This document shows positions 57,983 through 64,000 of a stretch of DNA of 64,000 nt, in pieces. Below the pieces are notes generated by a model that worked only from the letters and a program-made list of their open reading frames with translations, was not told where the DNA came from and ran no database searches. Numbering within the stretch: the first letter of the stretch is position 1; every line of letters starts with the position of its first letter. This stretch comes from Cryptosporangium aurantiacum (GTDB lineage Bacteria; Actinomycetota; Actinomycetes; Mycobacteriales; Cryptosporangiaceae), in the NCBI RefSeq assembly GCF_900143005.1, contig NZ_FRCS01000001.1, positions 1,116,001-1,180,000 on the forward strand. The letters run 5' to 3'. Both the position numbers and the translations under genes were made by a program.

Positions 57983-58750
57983 ATGCGGCTGGACGGCAAG
58001 ATCGCGCTGATCACCGGCGCGGCGCGCGGGCAGGGCGCGGCGGCAGCGCGGCGCTTCGTCGCGGAGGGTGCGCAGGTCCTGCTCACCGACGTGCTCGACG
58101 AGGACGGCGCGAAGCTCGCGGCCGAGCTGGGGGAGTCCGCGGCCTACACGTCGTTGGACGTCGCCGAAGAGGACGCCTGGGCGGCCGCCGCCGACCTCGT
58201 GAAAGAGCGGTACGGGCGGCTCGACGTGCTGGTCAACAACGCCGGCCTGCTGCACTTCTCGGCGCTGGCCGACACGTCGCTCGCCGAGTACGAGCGGGTG
58301 ATCCGGATCAATCAGTTCGGCACGTTCCTCGGCATGCGCACGGCGATTCCGCTGATGCGCCCCGGCGGTGGTTCGATCGTGAACGTGTCGTCGGTGGAGG
58401 GCCTCGGAGGCATGCCGCTGCTCGTCGCGTACTCGGCCAGCAAGTTCGCGATCCGCGGTATGACGAAGGTCGCCGCGATGGAGCTCGGCCGGGAGGGCAT
58501 CCGCGTCAACTCGGTGCACCCCGGCGCGGTCGACACCCCGATGGTCTCCAACGCGCTCGGCGGGGTGCCGATCGAGATGGCGCCGATCGGGAAGAAGGTC
58601 GCGCTCGGCCGGGTCGGGAACCCGGACGAGATCGCGAACATGGTGCTGTTCCTGGCCAGCGACGAGAGCTCGTACTGCACCGGTGGGGAGTTCGTCGTCG
58701 ACGGCGGGGCGACCTCCACGCACGCGCTGGCGACGATCCTGCGGACGTAG
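57983..58750 (+). CDS. Short-chain dehydrogenase, FabG3/20-beta-HSD-like
   Basis: 255 residues; ATG one base after the hsd4A stop. SDR core: LITGAARGQGAAAARRFVAE with acidic LTDVLDEDG favouring NAD(H), NNAGLLHFSALADTS, catalytic Ser in NVSSVEGLGG, Tyr/Lys in AYSASKFAIRG, and the C-terminal ASDESSYCTGGEFVVDGGAT. This pattern is close to the 3-alpha,20-beta-hydroxysteroid dehydrogenase group (such as FabG3/Rv2002). In the KstR operon, a hydroxysteroid substrate is likely. Confidence 0.85.
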   Translation: MRLDGKIALITGAARGQGAAAARRFVAEGAQVLLTDVLDEDGAKLAAELGESAAYTSLDVAEEDAWAAAADLVKERYGRLDVLVNNAGLLHFSALADTSLAEYERVIRINQFGTFLGMRTAIPLMRPGGGSIVNVSSVEGLGGMPLLVAYSASKFAIRGMTKVAAMELGREGIRVNSVHPGAVDTPMVSNALGGVPIEMAPIGKKVALGRVGNPDEIANMVLFLASDESSYCTGGEFVVDGGATSTHALATILRT

Positions 58751-58774
58751 GTCCGATGCGGCGCTAGTGTCGCC

Positions 58775-60700
58775 GTGGTGGACGTCGATCGGGCCCGGAT
58801 CGCCGCGGCGCTACCGCACTACGACATCGGCGAGATGCTCGGGCAGGGCGCGCACGGCGCGGTGTTCGCCGCGCGCCACCGTCGCCTGAACGTCGACCGC
58901 GCGGTGAAGGTACTGCTCGCGGACGATGTGAACGCGACCGATCGGTTCCTGACCGAGGCACGGGTGATGACCGTGCTGGACCATCCCCACATCGTGCGGG
59001 TCCACGAGTACGCCGAGCGCGACGGGGCATGGCTGCTCGTCATGGAGTACCTGCCGGGCGGGACGCTGACCGGCCGCGGACGGTGTCCGCCGGAGCAGGT
59101 GGCCGCCTGGGGGCTGGCGGTGGCCGACGCGCTGTCGGCCGCCCACGCGAACGGCATCGTGCACCGCGACATCAAACCGTCCAATCTCCTGTTCACCGCC
59201 GACGGGACGCTGAAGGTCGGCGACTTCGGCATCGCGAAGCTGTACGCCGGAGCGGACGCCTCGGCCAGCGCCGACCTCGTCGGGACTCCCCGCTACATCG
59301 CGCCGGAGCAGATCCTGGGCGGCCGGGTCGGCCCGGCCACCGACCTGTACGCGCTCGGCGTGACGCTGTACGAACTGCTGGCGGGCCGGCCGCCGTATCC
59401 GCGCGGGCTGGAGCTTCCGGCGCTGATCCACCACCACCTGTCGGTCCCACCGATGCCGCTCGACGAGCCGCCGGCCAGGATCGCCGCGGTGATCCTGCAC
59501 ATGCTCGCCAAGGACCCGGACGACCGGCCACCCTCGGCCCGCGCCTGCGCGGTCGAGCTGGCCAGGGCGGCGTCGCAGGACATCGGACCGAACTGGCTCG
59601 AGCGGGCAGGCGTGCCGCTACGGGTCGACGGATCAGTGCTGCGCGAGGCCTCCGAGCCGGCCACGGTGGTGCTCCGCCGGCCCTCGCCGGGACGCCGGCG
59701 TGCGCGCTGGCTGCTCGGCGCGGCCGGGCTGCTGGCGCTGCTGCTCGTTCTCGTGGGTGGCCTCGTGCTCCGGCCGGACGACGATCGCGGGGCCCGGACG
59801 TCGGACACGGCGACGACCGCGACCGAGCTGGACACCTACCGTGGCCCGCCGGGGTTCGTCACCCAGTTCGCGTTCGCGAACCACTCCAGCCGGGTCGCGC
59901 TGCTCGACGATGACGGCTTCGTCGTGCTCTGGACACCGGGCAGTCAGGACACCCTGGGGCCGATCCGGATCGAGGGAATCATCTGGGACCTGACGTTCGA
60001 CCCGTCCGACACCACGCTGGCCACCGCGGGGAGCGACGCCGCGGTGCGGTTCTGGAACGCGTCGAGCGGTAAACAGAACCTGGCGCCGATCACCGGCCTG
60101 GAGAGTGAGGTCGGGTCGGTGGCCTTCAGCCGGGACGGCAGCGTGGTGGCGGCCGCCGACGTCAGCGGCATCCGGCTGACGAACCCCGGCGAGACACGTC
60201 CGTTCGAGTCCATGCCGGTTGCCGCGGTGACGAACCACGGACTGGTCTACAGCCCGGACGGGCGTCGCCTGGCCTCGTCCAGTGAGGCCGGGGTCGAGCT
60301 GTGGGAGGTGAACACCGGCGCGCTGCTCCGTCGGCTGCCCGGCACCACCCCCAGCAGCGGAGTCGTGTTCAGCCCGGACGGCTCCCTCCTCGCGGCCGCG
60401 GTCGGCGAGGGCCGCATCCAGGTCTGGAGCGTGGCCGAGGGAATACCGGTGGGGCCGGTGATCGTCGTTCCCAACCTGTCGCCCGGCGGCGCCGTCGCGT
60501 TCGACGAGAACTCCACGCACCTGGTCACCTGCGAGCGGACCACCGTGCGGTGGTGGGACCCGACGACCGCGCGGCAGGTCCGCGAGCCGCTGATCCTGCA
60601 CACCACCGCCCCGCCCGGCGCGTCCGCGTTCAACCGCGACGCGACGCGACTCGCGATCAGCGCGGGCGACGGCACCGTGCGCCTGTGGTCGATGGACTGA
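58775..60700 (+). CDS. Membrane Ser/Thr protein kinase with WD40-like propeller
   Basis: 641 residues from adjacent GTG codons (58775 or 58778). The kinase domain (about 15-275) is intact: GQGAHGAVF, Lys45 in AVKVLL, HRDIKPSN (Asp132), DFG at 150-152 and YIAPEQ. A transmembrane helix follows at 312-333. The C-terminal 290 residues are extracytoplasmic and form WD40-like repeats (VAFSRDGSVVAAA, VFSPDGSLLAAAV, RVRLWS-like ends). Typical actinobacterial STPK with a beta-propeller sensor; ligand and targets unknown. Not part of the KstR block. Confidence 0.92.
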   Translation: MVDVDRARIAAALPHYDIGEMLGQGAHGAVFAARHRRLNVDRAVKVLLADDVNATDRFLTEARVMTVLDHPHIVRVHEYAERDGAWLLVMEYLPGGTLTGRGRCPPEQVAAWGLAVADALSAAHANGIVHRDIKPSNLLFTADGTLKVGDFGIAKLYAGADASASADLVGTPRYIAPEQILGGRVGPATDLYALGVTLYELLAGRPPYPRGLELPALIHHHLSVPPMPLDEPPARIAAVILHMLAKDPDDRPPSARACAVELARAASQDIGPNWLERAGVPLRVDGSVLREASEPATVVLRRPSPGRRRARWLLGAAGLLALLLVLVGGLVLRPDDDRGARTSDTATTATELDTYRGPPGFVTQFAFANHSSRVALLDDDGFVVLWTPGSQDTLGPIRIEGIIWDLTFDPSDTTLATAGSDAAVRFWNASSGKQNLAPITGLESEVGSVAFSRDGSVVAAADVSGIRLTNPGETRPFESMPVAAVTNHGLVYSPDGRRLASSSEAGVELWEVNTGALLRRLPGTTPSSGVVFSPDGSLLAAAVGEGRIQVWSVAEGIPVGPVIVVPNLSPGGAVAFDENSTHLVTCERTTVRWWDPTTARQVREPLILHTTAPPGASAFNRDATRLAISAGDGTVRLWSMD

Positions 60701-60716
60701 CGCGCCGACGTCGTTA

Positions 60717-60724
60717 GGTCGACC
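60717..60724. promoter_or_regulatory. GGTCGACC palindrome before the marR-like gene
   Basis: An 8-bp palindrome in the 43-bp gap upstream of the MarR gene, within an otherwise AT-richer stretch. Possible autoregulatory operator, but short and unsupported beyond position. Confidence 0.25.
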
Positions 60725-60743
60725 AATGAATTAGGGTGGGTGC

Positions 60744-61196
60744 ATGGAGGCACCCGCCGAACGTCCGGCGTTCTCGCGCCTGCCGTCGCTGCCGAGCTGG
60801 TTGCTCGCGCAGACCGCGCTGCACGCGGGGCGGCTGGTCGCGGACGGGTTCGCCGCGGAGGGGGCGCGCGGTTACCACTACCGGTTGCTCGCGACGCTGG
60901 CCGAGGCAGGCCCGTCGAGCCAGGCCGAGCTCGGCCGACGCAGCGGGATCCACCTGAGCGACGTGGTGGCGGCGCTGAACGAGCTGTCCGCCGACGGTTA
61001 CGTCCAGCGAACGCCCGACCCGTCCGACAAGCGGCGGAACGTCGTCGTACTCACCGACGCCGGCCGTGCGCGGCTGGAGGTCCTGGAGGCACGCGTCACG
61101 GCCGTGCAGGAGGACATCCTGGCCCCGCTCGACGCCGCAGAGCGCGGGCAGCTGGTGGCCTTGCTGACTCGCCTACTCGGCCACCACGCGGGCTGA
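60744..61196 (+). CDS. MarR family regulator
   Basis: 150 residues. Winged helix: YHYRLLATLAEAGPSSQAEL, GRRSGIHLSDVVAALNELSA, and the wing DPSDKRRNVVVLTDAGRARL, followed by dimerisation helices. MarR proteins usually repress their own gene and a nearby efflux or detoxification gene until an aromatic ligand binds. The neighbour downstream is a convergent YrdC-family gene; no obvious target is adjacent. Confidence 0.9.
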   Translation: MEAPAERPAFSRLPSLPSWLLAQTALHAGRLVADGFAAEGARGYHYRLLATLAEAGPSSQAELGRRSGIHLSDVVAALNELSADGYVQRTPDPSDKRRNVVVLTDAGRARLEVLEARVTAVQEDILAPLDAAERGQLVALLTRLLGHHAG

Positions 61197-61197
61197 C

Positions 61198-61818
61198 CTA
61201 CTCGAACCGCGACGTGTCGCCGGCGCCGCGGCGGAGGATCTCGGGCTCGTCGCCGGACAGGTCGACGACCGTGGTCGGCTCGGTGCCGCACTCCCCGGCG
61301 TCCACCACCGCGTCGATCTGGTGGTCGAGCCGGTCCTGGATCTCCCACGCCAGCGTCAGCGGGTCGTCCTCGCCGGGCAGCGTGAGCGTCGTCGACAGCA
61401 GCGGCTCGCCCAGCTCGGCGAGGATCGCCTGGGTGACCGCGTGATCCGGGATCCGGACGCCGACCGTCTTCTTCTTCGCGTGGAGAAGCCGCCGGGGCAC
61501 CTCGCGAGTGGCCGGCAGGATGAACGTGTACGGACCCGGTGTCGTGGCCTTGACCAGCCGGAACACCGCGTTGCTGATCTGTACGAACTGGCCGAGCTGG
61601 GCGAAGTCGCTGCAGACGAGCGTGAAGTGGTGCCGGTCGTCGAGCTTGCGGATCGTCTTGATCCGCTCCAACCCGTCGTGGTTGCCGACCTGGCAGCCGA
61701 GCGCGTAGCAGGAGTCGGTCGGATAGGCGATCAGGCCGCCGTCGCGTACGAGCGCGACGATCTGGTTGATCGCACGCGGTTGCGGATTGACCGGATGGAC
61801 GTCGATGAACCGGGCCAT
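61198..61818 (-). CDS. YrdC/Sua5 family protein (YciO-like)
   Basis: 206 residues from the ATG at 61818. YrdC domain: RDGGLIAYPTDSCYALGCQV, IKTIRKLDDRHHFTLVCSDF, TPGPYTFILPATREVPRRLL, and KKKTVGVRIPDHAVTQAILA. These proteins bind ATP and double-stranded RNA; Sua5/TsaC members make threonylcarbamoyl-AMP for tRNA t6A, while YciO-type members have a less clear role. The single-domain length and HARD motif variants fit YciO. Likely cytoplasmic housekeeping. Confidence 0.88.
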   Translation of the reverse strand: MARFIDVHPVNPQPRAINQIVALVRDGGLIAYPTDSCYALGCQVGNHDGLERIKTIRKLDDRHHFTLVCSDFAQLGQFVQISNAVFRLVKATTPGPYTFILPATREVPRRLLHAKKKTVGVRIPDHAVTQAILAELGEPLLSTTLTLPGEDDPLTLAWEIQDRLDHQIDAVVDAGECGTEPTTVVDLSGDEPEILRRGAGDTSRFE

Positions 61819-61829
61819 GGGACGGAACC

Positions 61830-62390
61830 TTAACGCTCCCAGGCCGCGATCAGCGTCTCGACGTGCGTGCGCACTTGTGCGGTGGTGAGTGGGGCCGCGG
61901 TGGTGAGCACCGCGGCGACGACCGGGCCGGTCAGCTGCGCCGCGGCGAGTACCGGCTCCGGCATCCCGGGGTGGGACGGACGCAGACCGTCGAGGACGGT
62001 GGCCGTCGGCGCGGCGAGCGGATCGGTGGCGCGCAGGAGCTCCCGCACCGCTGGGTCGTGCTGCGCCTCGCCGACCAGCGCGCGGTACGCCAGGCCGGCC
62101 GGTGACTCGACGAGGAACCGGTTGAGCGACTCCAGGTACGGCTCCGCACCGGTAGTGACCAGCTCCTCGACAGCGTCCTCCGCGCAGGCCTCGAACAGGA
62201 TCTCGGCCTTCGTCGACCACCACCGGTACACGGTCTGCCGCCCCACGCCTGCCCGCTCGGCGATGCCCTTCATCGTCATGGCCGCGTACCCGACGTCCAC
62301 CAGCAGGTCGTCGACCGCGTGCAGCACCGCACGCCGGGCGCGTTCGCTCCGGGGGCGGCCTACGGGTGCGGTGACCATACTCACGAGCAT
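61830..62390 (-). CDS. TetR family regulator
   Basis: 186 residues from the ATG at 62390; an ATG four codons later (62378) is equally possible and neither has a clear ribosome site. HTH: RRAVLHAVDDLLVDVGYAAM, KGIAERAGVGRQTVYRWWST. The C-terminal domain is the AcrR/TetR_C type with ESPAGLAYRALVGEAQHDPA. Divergent from an MFS transporter with only 40 bp between, holding a palindrome that probably controls both. Confidence 0.9.
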   Translation of the reverse strand: MLVSMVTAPVGRPRSERARRAVLHAVDDLLVDVGYAAMTMKGIAERAGVGRQTVYRWWSTKAEILFEACAEDAVEELVTTGAEPYLESLNRFLVESPAGLAYRALVGEAQHDPAVRELLRATDPLAAPTATVLDGLRPSHPGMPEPVLAAAQLTGPVVAAVLTTAAPLTTAQVRTHVETLIAAWER

Positions 62391-62393
62391 ATC

Positions 62394-62408
62394 GAGGCAC
62401 AGTGTCTC
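62394..62408. promoter_or_regulatory. Probable TetR operator between regulator and MFS gene
   Basis: GAGGCACAGTGTCTC is a 15-bp palindrome around a central A with a single mismatched pair. It lies 4 bp before the tetR start and 22 bp before the transporter ATG. Confidence 0.5.
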
Positions 62409-62430
62409 GGAAGGTCGTTAACGTGCACTC

Positions 62431-63726
62431 ATGAGTTCCGTGACGAAGGCCCCGCTACGGTTCGCCGCGCTGCGGAACCGCGACTGCCGCCCGTATCTGA
62501 TCGGTGCGGCGCTGGCGATGATGGCCGACAACATCGAACACGTCATCACGTACTGGGTTCTCTGGGAGAAGTTCCACTCCCCGGCGCTCGCCGGCTTCCA
62601 GGTGATCAGCCACTGGCTGCCGTTCCTCTTCTTCTCGGTGTACTTCGGCGGACTGGCCGATCGCTTCGACTGCCGCCGCGTCATCCAGGCTGCCCAGGCG
62701 CTGTTCATGCTGGTCTCGGTGGCGTGGGGCGTCCTGTTCGTCACCGACACGCTGGAGATCTGGAGCGCGTGCGTGCTGCTCATGCTGCACGGGATCGCCG
62801 GTGCGCTGTGGGGACCCGGCGAGCAGCTGATGCTGCACGACTTCGTCGGGGACGACGAGCTGCCGAGCGCGGTCCGGCTGAACGCGACATTCCGCAGCCT
62901 CGGCATCCTGTTCGGACCGGTCGTCGGGTCGGCGCTGCTGCTCGGGCTCGGTCCGACCGCGGGCATCTTCGCCAACGTCCTGTTCTACCTGCCGCTGACG
63001 CTGTTCCTGTTCCGGACGAAGTACACCGGCCACACCCGGGACGGTGGCCTGGTGAAGCGGGCGCGGGTGGGGCTGGTCGACTCGGTGCGCGTCCTCCGGG
63101 AGATCCGCGGCAACCACACGCTGGTCAGCATGATCGTGCTGGGCGGGCTGGGCTCGTTCTTCATCGGGGCGTCGCTCCAGTCGGCGATGCCGATCTTCGC
63201 CCAGGATCTCGGCGCGGGGAGCGAGGGCACCGCGTACGGCGTGCTGCTGTTCGCGAACGGCGTCGGCGGGGTGGTCGGCGGCATCGTGCTGGAGGCGACC
63301 GGGTGGGTGCGGCCGAGCGTCCGGGCCGCGGTGGTCAGCACGCTGGTCTACGGCGCGACGACCGCCGTGTTCGCGCTGACCGGCAACTACGTGCTCGCGC
63401 TGCTGATGCTCGTCGTCGGTGGCGTCGCGAACCTCGCCGCGATGTCGATCGGGCAGACGATCGTCCAGTTGCTGGCACCGCCCGCCGACCGCGGGCGTGT
63501 CATCGGCGTCTACGGGACGGCCGCGAACGGCCTGCGGTTCGGCAGCGGCATCACGGTCGGACTGCTCGGCGCGGTGCTCGGCGTCCACTGGTCGCTGGGG
63601 CTGAGCTCGGCATTGCTGTGCGTCGGCACGCTCGCGGCGGGCGTCTACGCCTGGCGCGGCACCGCCGCGGCGTCCGCTGGCGACGCCCCGGCCGGGTCCT
63701 CGGTGAGCGAGCCCAGGAACTCGTAG
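62431..63726 (+). CDS. MFS transporter
   Basis: 431 residues. Twelve hydrophobic segments; the loop 2-3 motif GGLADRFDCRRVIQAAQALF and the WGPGEQLMLHDFVGDDELPS segment fit drug/siderophore exporters of the MFS_3 type. Most likely an efflux pump repressed by the divergent TetR protein. The last 82 bp overlap the convergent LLM gene. Confidence 0.9.
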   Translation: MSSVTKAPLRFAALRNRDCRPYLIGAALAMMADNIEHVITYWVLWEKFHSPALAGFQVISHWLPFLFFSVYFGGLADRFDCRRVIQAAQALFMLVSVAWGVLFVTDTLEIWSACVLLMLHGIAGALWGPGEQLMLHDFVGDDELPSAVRLNATFRSLGILFGPVVGSALLLGLGPTAGIFANVLFYLPLTLFLFRTKYTGHTRDGGLVKRARVGLVDSVRVLREIRGNHTLVSMIVLGGLGSFFIGASLQSAMPIFAQDLGAGSEGTAYGVLLFANGVGGVVGGIVLEATGWVRPSVRAAVVSTLVYGATTAVFALTGNYVLALLMLVVGGVANLAAMSIGQTIVQLLAPPADRGRVIGVYGTAANGLRFGSGITVGLLGAVLGVHWSLGLSSALLCVGTLAAGVYAWRGTAAASAGDAPAGSSVSEPRNS

Positions 63727-64000
63727 GTCCGCTGCTGGTCGGCCGGGCCGCCGAAGTGCGTCTGGGTGACGACGACCTCGGTGGCGCCCGCGTCCCGGTA
63801 GCGCCGGATCGCGTCCTCGAGCGTCTTCTCGTCGCCGAGAACCGCGAGTTCGGCCGCCGAGCCGAGCCCTTCGCGTGCGACGACCCGCTGGTAGGACGGC
63901 ACCTGGTCGTAGAACGCCAGCTGTTGTGCGGCGGCCTCGCGGGCGGCGTCCAGGTCGGATACCAGCGCACCGGGGAGCAGCGCGACGATCTGCGGCGCCG
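63645..64000 (-). CDS. LLM-class oxidoreductase, C-terminal part (cut by window edge)
   Basis: The frame is open to the window end, so about 118 C-terminal residues are visible and the start lies beyond 64000. IVALLPGALVSDLDAAREAA, FYDQVPSYQRVVAREG, then AVLGDEKTLEDAIRRYRDAG and TEVVVTQTHFGGPADQQRT match the end of F420-dependent luciferase-like oxidoreductases. The final ~27 codons are antisense to the MFS gene. Confidence 0.75.
   Translation of the reverse strand, partial: APQIVALLPGALVSDLDAAREAAAQQLAFYDQVPSYQRVVAREGLGSAAELAVLGDEKTLEDAIRRYRDAGATEVVVTQTHFGGPADQQRTYEFLGSLTEDPAGASPADAAAVPRQA

Overview
The window is very GC-rich (roughly 70 percent by eye), has tightly packed genes with many 1-8 nt start/stop overlaps, frequent GTG starts and occasional TTG starts, F420-dependent enzyme families, a Ser/Thr protein kinase and a complete KstR-type steroid regulon. 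All of this points to the chromosome of an aerobic actinomycete. A chemotaxis receptor near the left end hints at a motile genus such as Cryptosporangium or an Actinoplanes relative; this is inference only. I saw no rRNA, tRNA, CRISPR array, insertion sequence or prophage.

Left part (1-29 kb). A four-gene cassette of unknown function comes first (large HEAT-like protein cut by the window edge, unknown soluble protein, VWA/OmpA-like lipoprotein, four-helix membrane protein). It is followed by a methyl-accepting receptor and a one-helix membrane protein. A signalling neighbourhood follows at 7.6-14.1 kb: a PLP-dependent alpha-oxoamine synthase fused to a GNAT/BioF2-like acyltransferase, a hybrid sensor protein that has lost both expected phospho-histidines, and a divergent, intact GAF/PAS hybrid histidine kinase. 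Next come small DUF309, YciI-like and DUF1684 genes, a five-gene peptide/nickel-type ABC transporter whose genes overlap start-to-stop, a cysteine-desulfurase-like enzyme, a cytochrome P450 with its own TetR regulator, a sterol-desaturase-like hydroxylase with a FadR-type GntR regulator, an NTF2-like protein, an MFS exporter and a membrane metallophosphoesterase.

Central and right part (28.8-58.8 kb) is a compact cholesterol/steroid degradation cluster. It holds the repressor kstR; the side-chain operon chsE1-chsE2-chsH2-chsH1-ltp2; kstD divergent from hsaE-hsaG-hsaF; kshA-small ORF-kshB-F420 nitroreductase divergent from hsaA-hsaD-hsaC-hsaB; fadA5 divergent from cyp125 and an LLM oxidoreductase; an acyl-CoA ligase divergent from fadD19 and a nitronate-monooxygenase-family gene; and chsE5/chsE4 divergent from an hsd4A-like SDR and a second SDR. 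Eleven sites matching or nearly matching the KstR palindrome TnnAACnnGTTnnA lie in six intergenic regions of this block. Together the enzymes activate and oxidise the sterol side chain (CYP125, FadD19, ChsE4/5, Hsd4A, FadA5), remove the last three carbons (ChsE1/E2, ChsH1/H2, Ltp2), open rings A and B (KstD, KshAB, HsaABCD) and convert the ring A fragment to pyruvate and propionyl-CoA (HsaE, HsaF, HsaG).

Right end (58.8-64 kb): a Ser/Thr kinase with an extracytoplasmic beta-propeller, a MarR regulator, a YrdC/Sua5-family protein, a TetR regulator divergent from an MFS transporter, and the 3' end of another LLM-class F420 oxidoreductase that overlaps the transporter antisense.
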